From positions 1 to 64,000 of the forward strand of contig CAKSVK010000001.1 in assembly GCA_934502905.1 (NCBI GenBank): DNA of 64,000 bases, written 5' to 3'. Every line of letters starts with the position of its first letter. The first letter of the stretch is position 1. The DNA is from an uncultured Chitinophagaceae bacterium (GTDB lineage: Bacteria; Bacteroidota; Bacteroidia; Chitinophagales; Chitinophagaceae). The position numbers were made by a program, and so were the translations under genes. Positions 1 through 8,372 of the stretch are shown one piece after another. The notes beneath the pieces are model-generated. The model was given only the letters and a program-made list of their open reading frames with translations, was not told where the DNA came from and ran no database searches.

Positions 1-663
1 CCCAGGTTGTTTATTTATTGTACGCAAACAAAAAATGCAGAAGATGCAGGCATGGCAATAGATAATTTTGCGGCATACGAAGGTGGTGATCCTGCTGCAC
101 CGTACGCAGAAGTAAATACAAAAGCTGCTAACGGTAAGACCTCTAAAGTAAACAACAGATATCACAAAGATCCTACTACTGAACCTTTGGTTATAGTTGG
201 CTTCTCTGAACAGCAATTAATAATAGCAGAAGCTGTTGTAAGGGGATGGGTAACCGGTAATGCTAAAAGTTATTATGAAGAGGGCGTAAAATCTTCATTT
301 AAATTTTACGAAACATATGCCAAGGGGTTAGGATCGTATGTTACACAGGCGATTGCAACTAACTATCTTACAAAAACAGCCAACAATCTGGATGCCGCAG
401 GAACAGATGAACGAAAGATTGAGATGATTGTAACGCAACGTTATCTGCGTGGTTTCCAGCAATCGCCTTGGTGGCCGTTTTTTGATCATTTAAGGACAGG
501 TTATCCTTCTTTCAGAAGACCAGCCGGTGTATCCGTTCCTTACCGATGGATGTATCCCCAGGCAGAATATAATCTCAACGCTGAAAATGTGTCAACAGCC
601 ATTAGCAGACAATTCGGGGATGGGAATGATAAAATAAACTCTGAACCCTGGTGGCTTAAATAG
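1..663 (+). CDS. SusD/RagB-like outer-membrane lipoprotein, C-terminal part
   Basis: This is the last ~220 residues of a SusD/RagB-type protein; the start lies left of the window and the frame is open from base 1 to the TAG at 661. SusD proteins are surface lipoproteins that cap a SusC TonB-dependent channel and help capture glycans or other nutrients. The tail shows the Trp/aromatic-rich ending of the family: PWWPFFDHLRTGYP, then RWMYPQAEYNLN, then the terminal INSEPWWLK, which I associate with the SusD-like_2 branch. A strong hairpin terminator follows, so this is the last gene of its operon. A susC-like partner is expected upstream, outside the window. The substrate cannot be read from this fragment. 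Confidence 0.88.
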   Translation, partial: PRLFIYCTQTKNAEDAGMAIDNFAAYEGGDPAAPYAEVNTKAANGKTSKVNNRYHKDPTTEPLVIVGFSEQQLIIAEAVVRGWVTGNAKSYYEEGVKSSFKFYETYAKGLGSYVTQAIATNYLTKTANNLDAAGTDERKIEMIVTQRYLRGFQQSPWWPFFDHLRTGYPSFRRPAGVSVPYRWMYPQAEYNLNAENVSTAISRQFGDGNDKINSEPWWLK

Positions 664-725
664 TCTGCAGAAGATAATTAATTCTTACAAAAAGCTCACG
701 GTGTATTTACCATGAGCGGTTAATG

Positions 726-764
726 AACCTCACAGGTCTTCAAAGCCTGTGAGGTTTTATTTTT
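726..764 (+). terminator. Intrinsic terminator after susD-like gene
   Basis: An 11-bp perfect stem (AACCTCACAGG at 726-736 with CCTGTGAGGTT at 746-756) is followed by a T-rich run to 764. It lies between the convergent susD-like and tonB genes and could serve both strands. Confidence 0.85.
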
Positions 765-767
765 CCA

Positions 768-1598
768 TCACTCATTCATTAGCTGGAATGTAACCGGTTG
801 CCTGCGGTAAGCTTTTACTTTCTTGCCGTTATTTTCTGCCGGGATCCATTTAGGTCCTTTGCGGACAGCATTCGCACATAGTTCAGCCAGCTTGCTACCC
901 TTCATGGTCAATGCTTCCACTTCGCTGATATTTCCTTCAAGGTCTACAATAAACTGTACGATACAGGTGCCTGCTTTTCCATCTTCCTGCAATTCATCCA
1001 TGTGCCTGTTTATTTCCCGGGAGATGTATTTCCGCCAGGCATCGCTTCCCCCGGGGTACTGTGCTTCTATTTGCACAATAATGGCTGCTTTGTCTTCCGG
1101 ATCCTCTTTCGGACCCGTTACAACTCCGGTATTGGGTTCTTCTAGCGGAGATGCCACTATGCCATCCGATTTGTTTCCTTCTCTGCTGGCAGTACCGATC
1201 ACCACGTTCTGCAATTCATCTATTTCTCTCATTTCGTTGTCTTCATTCACCTGGTTGTCCGGCACTACTGTTGGTGAAGCCAGCTTTGCCATTTCCAGCC
1301 GGGGCGGCGCTGCAGGTGGCGGTGGGGGTGGCGGCGGTTCCAATGGTACTTTCTCCGGATCATCCACAGAAACTATTTCTACATCTTTGATGTCCAGCTT
1401 TTCCTTTATGGGCTTGTCAACTCCTGCTGCAACAAAAGATGCCAGTACCACAAACAAAGACAACAGGGAGGTTATACCGATGGCCCTGATCAATCTTTTA
1501 TCATATCTGTTTCTTAGCTCGTATGCTCCATACGATTTATTCCGCCCGTCAAAGACGATATCCAGCAGGCTGGCTTGTAAAATTTGATTCGTTTCCAT
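768..1598 (-). CDS. tonB: TonB family energy transducer
   Basis: Energy transducer that couples the proton motive force to outer-membrane TonB-dependent receptors. From the start METNQILQ the protein is 276 residues. A membrane segment lies at about residues 39-59, then a proline run (EPPPPPPPP) near residues 87-95 that would span the periplasm, then a C-terminal TonB domain with YPGGSDAWRKYI and the ending RQPVTFQL. The short cytoplasmic N-terminus (SLLDIVFDGRNKSYGAYELR) is typical of Bacteroidota TonB proteins. I chose the ATG at 1598 because it is preceded by GGAAAACTTATT and because the upstream 35 in-frame residues look non-coding. No exbB/exbD genes are adjacent. It may serve receptors encoded elsewhere, including the SusC/SusD system whose end opens the window. 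Confidence 0.9.
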   Translation of the reverse strand: METNQILQASLLDIVFDGRNKSYGAYELRNRYDKRLIRAIGITSLLSLFVVLASFVAAGVDKPIKEKLDIKDVEIVSVDDPEKVPLEPPPPPPPPAAPPRLEMAKLASPTVVPDNQVNEDNEMREIDELQNVVIGTASREGNKSDGIVASPLEEPNTGVVTGPKEDPEDKAAIIVQIEAQYPGGSDAWRKYISREINRHMDELQEDGKAGTCIVQFIVDLEGNISEVEALTMKGSKLAELCANAVRKGPKWIPAENNGKKVKAYRRQPVTFQLMNE

Positions 1599-1773
1599 AA
1601 TAAGTTTTCCAATAAGATGCCTGCATGAAACGAATCCATAAATATCTTTTATCCCCGGGCAGGAACAGGAATGAAAAGATGACGGTAAATTACAGAGGAT
1701 CAAAGAGGTGGCTTGAAATAAAAATCCCGGCTGTAATAAGTCGGGATTTGAATAATGATACCAGAAATATTTT

Positions 1774-2988
1774 TTATGCGCTCACGGCCTTGTTCACCAG
1801 TGCTGCCGCCTCACTCAGCAGGATGGCAGACTGTACCTTCAGCCCGCTGGCTTCAATCAGGTCTTTAGCTTCTTCGGCATTGGTGCCCTGGAGGCGAACG
1901 ATAATAGGTACCTTGATATCCCCGATAGAATTATATGCGTCAATAACGCCCTGGGCTACACGATCGCAGCGAACGATACCGCCGAAGATATTGATAAGGA
2001 TGGCTTTTACTTTAGGATCTTTTAAAATGATCCTGAAGCCGGCCTCAACAGTCTGCGCATTGGCGGATCCACCTACATCCAGGAAATTGGCCGGTTCTCC
2101 TCCGCTCAGCTTGATCATATCCATCGTTGCCATTGCCAGTCCCGCACCATTCACCATGCAGCCTACATCCCCGTCCAGCTTGATAAAGTTCAGGTTGTAT
2201 TTGTGCGCTTCTACTTCCGTAGGGTCTTCTTCGGTAATGTCACGCAGCGCTTCCAGGTCCGGGTGACGCAGCAGGGCATTGTCATCCAGGTTCATCTTAC
2301 AATCCACCGCGATAATTTTTTCATCGCTTGTCTTGAAAAGCGGGTTGATCTCCAGCATGCTGCAGTCCAGCTCCACGTATGCTTTATACAGGTTGGTTAC
2401 AAACTTTACGCAGTTTTTAAATGCTTCACCGCTCAGTCCAAGATTGAAAGCGATCTTTCTTGCCTGGAAAGGAAGCAGTCCACCGGCAGGGTGTACCCAC
2501 TCTTTGAATATCTTTTCCGGTGTATCATGCGCTACCTGCTCAATATCCATTCCTCCTTCCGTGCTGTACATGATCACATTTTGTCCCTTCGTACGGTCCA
2601 GCAAAATAGACAGGTAAAATTCTTTTACCTCGTTCGGGCCGGGATAATAAACATCCTGCGCGACCAGCACTTTATTTACCAGTTTGCCGGATTCACCTGT
2701 TTGTAGGGTTACCAGCGTGCCTCCGATAATATTACCTGCAATTGTTTTGACATCGTCCGCGCTTTTTCCAACCGCTACACCCCGTTGCTCAGTACCTCTT
2801 ATCTTTCCTTTTCCGCGTCCGCCTGCATGTATCTGCGCTTTCACCACGGCGAAGCTGTTCCCGTATTGCACTTTTAACTGCTTATATGCCTCTTCCGCTT
2901 TTTCGGGGGTGTCAACAGGTATGCCATCCTGTACGGGCACATTATATTTCTTGAGGAGTTCCTTGGCCTGATATTCGTGAAGGTTCAT
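1774..2988 (-). CDS. sucC: Succinyl-CoA synthetase (ADP-forming) beta subunit
   Basis: Beta subunit of succinate-CoA ligase, which interconverts succinyl-CoA and succinate with ATP/GTP formation in the TCA cycle. At 404 residues it matches the family. It begins MNLHEYQAKELL, the standard start, and carries the ATP-grasp fold with the nucleotide-binding HAGGRGKGK near residue 55. The C-terminal CoA-ligase domain includes FLDVGG and NIFGGIVRCD. The partner alpha subunit (sucD) is not in the window; separate sucC and sucD loci are common in Bacteroidota. It also links to the neighbouring prp genes, since the methylcitrate cycle delivers succinate to the same pathway. Confidence 0.97.
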   Translation of the reverse strand: MNLHEYQAKELLKKYNVPVQDGIPVDTPEKAEEAYKQLKVQYGNSFAVVKAQIHAGGRGKGKIRGTEQRGVAVGKSADDVKTIAGNIIGGTLVTLQTGESGKLVNKVLVAQDVYYPGPNEVKEFYLSILLDRTKGQNVIMYSTEGGMDIEQVAHDTPEKIFKEWVHPAGGLLPFQARKIAFNLGLSGEAFKNCVKFVTNLYKAYVELDCSMLEINPLFKTSDEKIIAVDCKMNLDDNALLRHPDLEALRDITEEDPTEVEAHKYNLNFIKLDGDVGCMVNGAGLAMATMDMIKLSGGEPANFLDVGGSANAQTVEAGFRIILKDPKVKAILINIFGGIVRCDRVAQGVIDAYNSIGDIKVPIIVRLQGTNAEEAKDLIEASGLKVQSAILLSEAAALVNKAVSA

Positions 2989-3148
2989 GCAATAAAGTTT
3001 TGGCGAATTTAAACCAGAATGGGGGAATAGAAAAATTAGTCCCGTATTTACAGCCTGTTGCGGGGAATTAACACCCGGTTGGCCTGTAAAAGAGATTTAG
3101 GCAATGTTTTTGTAATATTGCAGGTTATAATCATCAAAATAAAAGTTT

Positions 3149-3763
3149 ATGAAAAAAATTTCTATAAGGGTATTGGCTGCCGTTTTTGCCACAGCCACCC
3201 TGTTTGTTGCATGTAATGGCACCCAGGAGAATAAGGAAGCTGCTACCCGGACGGAAGCCACAGAACAAACACATGATCACGGTGCTGCCGCCGGTGCAGA
3301 AGTGGTAAAACAGGCCGAAGCGGCTATCACAGGTACTTATCCGGATACGGCTGTGAACGGAACGGCTAAATTTGTAACCAATGAGGACGGCACTGTTACA
3401 TTGAACCTGTCTATTTCTATTCCTGCCCGGGCTAATAAATCAGTAGCTGTGCATGTTCACGAACACGGCGATTGTGGTGATCACGGGAATGCATCTCACG
3501 GGCACTGGAATCCCACCGGCGATCCACACGGAAAATGGGGTAGTGATAAAGGATTTCACCTGGGAGATATAGGAAATGTGGAATTAGATACACAGGGTAA
3601 CGGTACCCTGGAGATAAAGGAAACAGGTCTCTGGTCACTGGGTGGAAAAGCCGAAACAAGTTTGCTGGGAAAAGCCATCATCGTTCATGGTGGTGTAGAT
3701 GACTATACAACCCAGCCGACAGGCAATGCCGGCAACAGGATTGGTTGTGGTGTTATTCAGTAA
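3149..3763 (+). CDS. sodC: Cu/Zn superoxide dismutase lipoprotein
   Basis: Predicted periplasmic or outer-membrane-anchored superoxide dismutase, converting superoxide to peroxide and oxygen. The 204-residue protein starts with a lipoprotein signal whose lipobox LFVAC puts the anchor Cys at residue 22. A polar His/Glu-rich linker (TEQTHDHGAAAG) follows. The catalytic domain has the copper ligands in HVHEHGDCGD, the zinc-loop region GHWNPTGDPHG, and the C-terminal family signature GNAGNRIGCGVI, where Cys can form the conserved disulfide. The gene stands alone and is closed by a strong terminator. Family assignment is firm; the cellular side it acts on is inferred from the lipobox. Confidence 0.93.
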   Translation: MKKISIRVLAAVFATATLFVACNGTQENKEAATRTEATEQTHDHGAAAGAEVVKQAEAAITGTYPDTAVNGTAKFVTNEDGTVTLNLSISIPARANKSVAVHVHEHGDCGDHGNASHGHWNPTGDPHGKWGSDKGFHLGDIGNVELDTQGNGTLEIKETGLWSLGGKAETSLLGKAIIVHGGVDDYTTQPTGNAGNRIGCGVIQ

Positions 3764-3784
3764 TTGACACTGATTCAGCAATAG

Positions 3785-3838
3785 AAACCTATAAGATTGC
3801 AGGGCAGAAGATCAGCCCTGCAATCTTATAGGTTTTTT
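3785..3838. terminator. Bidirectional terminator between sodC and prpD
   Basis: A 21-bp perfect inverted repeat (3785-3805 with 3815-3835, nine-base loop) starts with AAACCT and ends AGGTTTTTT. T-runs flank it on both strands, so it should stop transcripts from both convergent genes. Confidence 0.93.
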
Positions 3839-3940
3839 AATGTTGTTATATGGGTTTCAGACGCCTGTCCCGGAAAACTTATACCATTTATACATTCCAG
3901 GCGGGTCAATCTTACACAGTCATGTAATAAAACAGCGCTT

Positions 3941-5389
3941 TTATACCAGCTTATCTACAAATTCATTTACAGGGGTGCTGATCAGCTTATTATAATCCAG
4001 GGAAACTTCCAATACCTTCTTTTGTTGTTTGGCGGCAAAGATCCTGGCCAGGTTGGTTTTATATTTTTCAATCAGCACCGGTATGCCCTCTTCGCGCCGC
4101 CTTTTGTGCCCGATGGGATATTCCACCACTACTTCTTCCAATACGGTCCCGTCATTCAATGTTACCGTTAATGCGTTGGCGATGGAACGTTTTTCAGGAT
4201 CATGATAGTCTTTTGTGAACTGTTCATCTTCTTCCGTAAGCATCTTATCCCGGAGTATATCTATACGTGGGTCGGCGGCAATATTATCTTCATAATCTGC
4301 AGCCGTTAATCTGCCGTATAAGAGCGGAACCGCGATCATGTATTGAATACAATGATCCCTGTCTGCCGGATTGTGCAACGGACCTTTTTTATCAATGATC
4401 CTTATGGCGGCCTCATGGGTCCTGATCTTTATTTGTTTGATCTCCTGCGCTGTTTTTCCTGATGTCTTTAGTTTTTCATGTAGTGTCATAGCTGCTTCTA
4501 CGGCTGTTTGCGAGTGAAATTCGGCAGGGAACGATATTTTGAACAATACGTTTTCCATTACGTAAGATCCATAGTCCCGCTGGAACCTGAACGCATTTCC
4601 TTTGAAAGAAACATCGTAGAACCCCCAGGTTTTGGCCGTTAATACGGAAGGATATCCCATTTCACCTGTTTTAGCTATCAGCGCCAGTCTCACCGCCCGG
4701 GAAGTTGCATCACCTGCTGCCCATGACTTACGGCTGCCGGTATTGGGCGAATGCCGGTAAGTACGAAGTGACTGTCCGTCTACAAATACCAGGGAAATAG
4801 CATTGATCAACTCATCGCGGGTGAGACCGATCAGTTTTCCTACTACAGCTGTAGAAGCCAGTTTTACCAATATCACATGATCCAGTCCCACACGGTTGAA
4901 AGAGTTTTCCAGCGCCATCACGCCCTGTATCTCGTGGGCTTTTATCATCGCCTCCAATACTTCTCACATGGTCAACGGGGCTTTACCATTTGCTACAGCC
5001 GTTCTGCTCAGCCAGTCAGCCGTTGCCAGGATACCACCGAGATTGTCGGAAGGATGTCCCCATTCCGCTGCCAGCCAGGTGTCGTTAAAGTCGAGCCAGC
5101 GGATGATCGTACCGATGTTAAATGCCGCCTGCACAGGGTCAAGCTGGTAAGGTGTACCCGGCACTTTTGCACCGTTGGGCACTACCGTGCCCGGTACTAT
5201 AGGGCCCAGCATTTTGGTACAGGCAGGATAAGTCAGCGCTTCCAATCCGCACCCCAGGGTATCCAGCAGGCAATAGTGGGCCGTGCTCCATGCCAGTTCA
5301 TTCTTTATTTCATAGTTCAGTACATAGTCCGCTATATCACTTATAACCTTATCAACCGGAGGACGTTCATTGGAAATGTGAGAAGACAT
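3941..5389 (-). pseudogene. prpD: MmgE/PrpD family 2-methylcitrate dehydratase, interrupted by an in-frame TGA
   Basis: PrpD dehydrates 2-methylcitrate to 2-methylaconitate in propionate degradation. The full frame is 483 codons, the usual family length, but it is split by a TGA at 4964-4966. The 141 residues before it end in NGKAPLTM. In the same frame the sequence resumes EVLEAMIKAHEIQG and runs to the end with PrpD-like blocks such as SFPAEFHSQTA and NPADRDHCIQYM. Nothing else is disturbed: no frameshift or deletion. One transition (CGA to TGA) would explain it, replacing an Arg expected after the Met. ATG codons 7 residues downstream could permit re-initiation, giving two polypeptides. 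A sequencing error or recent nonsense mutation is most likely. It is the third gene of the prpB-prpC-prpD operon. Confidence 0.85.
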
Positions 5390-5612
5390 AGTTTGTATAA
5401 TTTTGATTTTTGATCTCTGATTTGGGATTTCTGATTTTGGGTTCTGCCCATCAGCAATATTGTAATGTACGATTGCTGATTTCGGGATTTCTGATTGGAA
5501 GTTAAATCATAAGCAATCAGCAATATTTCAATGTATGATCCCTGATTTTTGATTTTGAGATTTCTGATTGAGGTTTCCCTAAATCGTAAATCAGCAATCA
5601 TAATCAGCCGTA
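5390..5612. repeat. Short degenerate direct and inverted repeats between prpC and prpD
   Basis: The gap between prpD and prpC is filled with variants of two short words. GGGATTTCTGATT occurs at 5424-5436 and 5484-5496, with AGATTTCTGATT at 5558-5569. ATCAGCAATAT-like words occur near 5450, 5516 and 5590, and some are the inverse of nearby TTGCTGATT. An 86-codon minus-strand open frame over it is low-complexity and not convincing as a gene. Confidence 0.7.
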
Positions 5613-6764
5613 CTACTTACGTTTCTCTAACGGCACAAACGCTCTGTTTTCCGGACCGGTATAATTAGCGCTGGGGCGGATGATCTTTCCGTCCTGCCGT
5701 TGCTCCATCACATGGGCGCTCCACCCGGTTACTCTTGCTACCACGAACAAAGGTGTGAAAAACAAAGTGGGCACTCCCATCAGGTGATAAGATACTGCAG
5801 AGAACCAATCCAGGTTGGGAAACATTTTCTTCTCATTCCACATCAGCGTTTCAAGGCGTTCTGCTATATCATACAGCAACATGTCTCCCGCTTCTTCCGA
5901 CAGTTCTCTTGCCACTCTCCTGATGACTTTATTTCGGGGGTCTGATACCGTATATACCGGGTGGCCGAATCCAATAATAACTTCTTTCCGTTCCAAACGG
6001 GCTTTTATATCCGTTTCAGCTTCCTCTGCAGATGCATAGCGGCTTTGTATATCATAGGCCACTTCGTTGGCGCCTCCATGTTTCGGACCGCGTAAGGCGC
6101 CAATAGCCCCGGTAATACAGGAGTAGATATCAGAACCTGTACCTGCGATCACCCTTGCCGTAAAAGTAGAGGCATTGAATTCGTGCTCTGCATACAGGTT
6201 CAGCGATACCTGCATGGCACGCTTCCATGATTCGGGTGCCGGCTTACCGTGCAGCAGGTGAAGAAAATGGGCGCCAATGGTAACATCATCTGTTTCCACG
6301 GCAATACGTTTGCCGTTTTGTGCAAAATGATACCAGTACAGCAGCGCCGAGCTGAATGAAGCCAGCAGCTTATCCGCTATATCTTTTGCCCCGGTAATAT
6401 TATGATCCTCTTTCTCCGGCAAAACCGTACCTAACACGGATGAGTAGGTGCGCAATACATCCATTGGATGGGCGGATGCCGGTATCTGCTCCAGTGCATA
6501 TTGCGCTACCGCCGGTAACCCTCTTAACGATCTCAATTTTGTTTGGTATGCTTTCAACTGCGCCACGGTTGGTAAAGAGCCGTGGATAAGCAGGTAGGCC
6601 GTTTCTTCAAAGCTGGCGCCCTCTGCCAGGTCCAGTATATCATACCCGCGATAATGCAGGTCGTTACCGCTTTTCCCTACAGTGCACAATGCCGTATTGC
6701 CGGCTGCCACGCCTGACAGGGCTACGCTTTTTTTAGGCTTGAATGCAGGTGTTTCTGTACTCAT
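5613..6764 (-). CDS. prpC: 2-methylcitrate synthase / citrate synthase
   Basis: Condenses propionyl-CoA with oxaloacetate to 2-methylcitrate; such enzymes also have citrate synthase activity. The 383-residue protein is the short citrate-synthase type. Conserved blocks include [11 protein letters not shown] and [14 protein letters not shown], which hold active-site His residues, and [12 protein letters not shown] near the end with the catalytic Asp region. The start [12 protein letters not shown] at 6764 fits the family; the in-frame codons upstream overlap prpB. It begins 7 bases after the prpB stop, so the two are surely co-transcribed. Its place between prpB and prpD argues for methylcitrate synthase rather than the TCA citrate synthase. 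Confidence 0.92.
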   Translation of the reverse strand: MSTETPAFKPKKSVALSGVAAGNTALCTVGKSGNDLHYRGYDILDLAEGASFEETAYLLIHGSLPTVAQLKAYQTKLRSLRGLPAVAQYALEQIPASAHPMDVLRTYSSVLGTVLPEKEDHNITGAKDIADKLLASFSSALLYWYHFAQNGKRIAVETDDVTIGAHFLHLLHGKPAPESWKRAMQVSLNLYAEHEFNASTFTARVIAGTGSDIYSCITGAIGALRGPKHGGANEVAYDIQSRYASAEEAETDIKARLERKEVIIGFGHPVYTVSDPRNKVIRRVARELSEEAGDMLLYDIAERLETLMWNEKKMFPNLDWFSAVSYHLMGVPTLFFTPLFVVARVTGWSAHVMEQRQDGKIIRPSANYTGPENRAFVPLEKRK

Positions 6765-6771
6765 TATGCGA

Positions 6772-7671
6772 TTACTTTTTTTGTGCAAATAATTTGTCAA
6801 GTCTTTCCTCAAATGCATAATATCCTATGCTGTCGTATAATTCTGCGCGGGTTTGCATGGTATCAATTACATTTTGCTGGGTTCCTTCCGTACGGATGGC
6901 ATCAAAGACCTTTTGTGCAGCCTTATTGGCCGCGCGGAAGGCGGAGAGCGGATATAATATCAATCCAACACCCGCCTTTGCCAGCTCATCTCTTGTCCAT
7001 AACGGGGTCATTCCAAACTCGGTGATATTTGCCAGAACGGGAATTCCGGCAGCTTTTACAAATTCCGTGTACTGCCCCAGCTCCCGGACAGCCTCTGCAA
7101 AAATAAAATCAGCACCAGCTTCTTTATAAGCCCTTACCCTGTCCAGCGTTTTCTCCAGCCCTTCACTTGCCAACGCATCCGTACGGGCGCCTATTACAAA
7201 CAATTCGTCTGTTCTGGCATCTGCTGCGGCTTTGATCCGGTCCGCCATTTCCTCCTTGCTTACAATTTCCTTACCCGGGCGGTGCCCGCATCGTTTGGCG
7301 CCTACCTGGTCTTCGATGTGCAATGCTGCCGCACCTGCTTTGATAAGCGACTTGACTGTTCTGGCGATATTAAAAGCAGAAGGACCAAAACCGGTATCCA
7401 CATCTACCAGCAACGGGGTGGTGGTGACATTGGTGATACGGTATATATCGGTCAGCACATCTTCCAGCGTGGTGATGCCCAGGTCAGGAATGCCCAATGA
7501 ACCTGCGGCTACTCCTCCGCCGGACAGATAAATAGCCCTGAATCCGGCCTGGGTGGCAAGCAGCGCGTGATTGGCGTTAATGGTCCCGACAACCTGTAGT
7601 GGCTTTTCGTGTTCCATTGCCTTTCTGAAACGGCCGCCGGCTGAACTGATAGAGATTTCTTTTTGAGACAT
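6772..7671 (-). CDS. prpB: 2-methylisocitrate lyase
   Basis: Cleaves 2-methylisocitrate to pyruvate and succinate, the last step of the methylcitrate cycle. The protein has 299 residues, the normal size. It shows the PEP-mutase/ICL fold motifs DVDTGFG (Mg-binding Asp), [17 protein letters not shown] with the catalytic KRCGH loop, and IGARTDA. It is the first gene of the prpB-prpC-prpD operon. A promoter-like pair lies 25-60 bases upstream (TACATTTG). No PrpR-type regulator is visible nearby. Confidence 0.95.
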   Translation of the reverse strand: MSQKEISISSAGGRFRKAMEHEKPLQVVGTINANHALLATQAGFRAIYLSGGGVAAGSLGIPDLGITTLEDVLTDIYRITNVTTTPLLVDVDTGFGPSAFNIARTVKSLIKAGAAALHIEDQVGAKRCGHRPGKEIVSKEEMADRIKAAADARTDELFVIGARTDALASEGLEKTLDRVRAYKEAGADFIFAEAVRELGQYTEFVKAAGIPVLANITEFGMTPLWTRDELAKAGVGLILYPLSAFRAANKAAQKVFDAIRTEGTQQNVIDTMQTRAELYDSIGYYAFEERLDKLFAQKK

Positions 7672-7697
7672 TGTAATGCATTAATCGGTGTCGCAGA

Positions 7698-7733
7698 CAA
7701 ATGTAGCTGAAATTGGTGATAAGCCCGTTCCAA
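7698..7733 (-). promoter_or_regulatory. Predicted promoter of the prpBCD operon
   Basis: On the minus strand a -7 element TACATTTG (7705-7698) matches TAnnTTTG exactly. A TTG at 7733-7731 stands at -33-like distance (25-base spacer, slightly long). A start about 7 bases below would leave a leader of about 20 bases before prpB. Confidence 0.5.
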
Positions 7734-7831
7734 CCTTCCCGAAGCCCGCCTGAACTGCTTGCTGAACAGGCAGGGAAAGAAGACTCATCACACGAGGCCT
7801 GCCCGCCGGGTCCCGGATCATTGTGGCGCAA

Positions 7832-7860
7832 TAAAAAAGGTTACCGCCGAACGGTAACCT
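7832..7860 (-). terminator. Intrinsic terminator of the small lipoprotein gene
   Basis: Read on the minus strand: AGGTTACCG, loop TTCGG, CGGTAACCT, then a run of T. The UUCGG loop and 9-bp perfect stem (7838-7846/7852-7860) make this a strong terminator. It lies 69 bases below the stop of the 38-codon lipoprotein gene. Confidence 0.88.
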
Positions 7861-7928
7861 CAAATAAGTTGCATCTCTACACTTTGCAGTCACTTCTGAT
7901 ACTGTACAACCCCTGAAGAAAACAGTAC

Positions 7929-8045
7929 CTATCTGTAACCTGCAAGTCTTTCCGTGGCTTTACATCCGCTTTTTGATGAAGCGCAGGAAGAGAAAGCAAA
8001 AGCACAAGAGACAACAACGAGAACAATAACAAAAGCCTTTTTCAT
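7929..8045 (-). CDS. Very small predicted lipoprotein (38 aa)
   Basis: A 38-codon frame starts ATG at 8045 and ends TAG at 7929. It has a positively charged start (MKKAF), a hydrophobic stretch (VIVLVVVSCAFAF) and a lipobox-like FSSC with Cys at residue 21. A short tail follows that contains SGCKATERLAGYR. Processed, it would be a lipoprotein of about 18 residues. Support comes from the classic signal organisation, a strong terminator just downstream on the same strand, and a plausible promoter upstream. I do not recognise the function. Tiny lipoproteins with this layout are known in Bacteroidota genomes and are often missed because of size. Confidence 0.65.
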   Translation of the reverse strand: MKKAFVIVLVVVSCAFAFSSCASSKSGCKATERLAGYR

Positions 8046-8151
8046 GAACTAAAACTTTACGGTAAAAAAATAATGGCACCGTAGGAGTAGGAAGTTTGTT
8101 ATTTTTTCACAAGGGGAGATTGGAATTATCGCCTGTTAAAAGTCGATGGGT

Positions 8152-8182
8152 CAAAGAAACAAATTGTATACCATTTAGCCAA
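8152..8182 (-). promoter_or_regulatory. Candidate promoter of the small lipoprotein gene
   Basis: On the minus strand TTG (8182-8180), a 20-base spacer and TTTCTTTG (8159-8152) approximate the Bacteroidota promoter, with one mismatch in the -7 box. It would give a leader of about 100 bases. Confidence 0.35.
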
Positions 8183-8230
8183 GGATAACAGCGTTCTTAA
8201 CACTTGATTTATGTTAAAAACTGTTATCCT
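8182..8230. repeat. Nested inverted repeat
   Basis: AGGATAACAG (8182-8191) and CTGTTATCCT (8221-8230) are perfect 10-base inverted copies. Inside them TTAACA (8197-8202) pairs with TGTTAA (8212-8217). Both arms share a TAACA core. There is no adjacent T-run, so an operator or RNA structure is more likely than a terminator. It overlaps the edge of the candidate minus-strand promoter. Confidence 0.6.
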
Positions 8231-8372
8231 GCACAATAAATGCGGGTACGCCTTATAAGAATTTGTACATGTTATTTGCCATAATTCCCTGGTTCCTGCA
8301 TTGAAACGCTAAAAACCAACTAAGTATCAAAGTTATTTCCGATTTTTGCCCTACTTTTTTAAAAATTCAGGA

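Larger units (their letters stand above)
8046..8372. other. Divergent intergenic region with nested inverted repeat
   Basis: This 327-base gap separates the small lipoprotein gene (minus) from the exonuclease gene (plus). It holds a candidate minus-strand promoter and a nested inverted repeat, both listed separately. Just upstream of the exonuclease gene, GATTTTTG near 8341-8348 differs from TAnnTTTG at one position. No further gene is seen. Confidence 0.6.

Noticed and set aside
823-1587. 254-codon plus-strand open frame antisense to tonB
   Set aside because: It lies wholly inside tonB, contains a glycine run that mirrors the proline run of TonB, and shows no domain.
4964-4966. Selenocysteine or other recoding at the prpD TGA
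   Set aside because: The position is not a Cys in the family as I know it, and no selenocysteine hairpin is evident just downstream; mutation or sequencing error is simpler.
5341-5601. 86-codon minus-strand open frame over the prpC-prpD gap
   Set aside because: The residues are biased by repeats (NQKS, SYI.ILL) and the frame overlaps the prpD start; no independent protein features.
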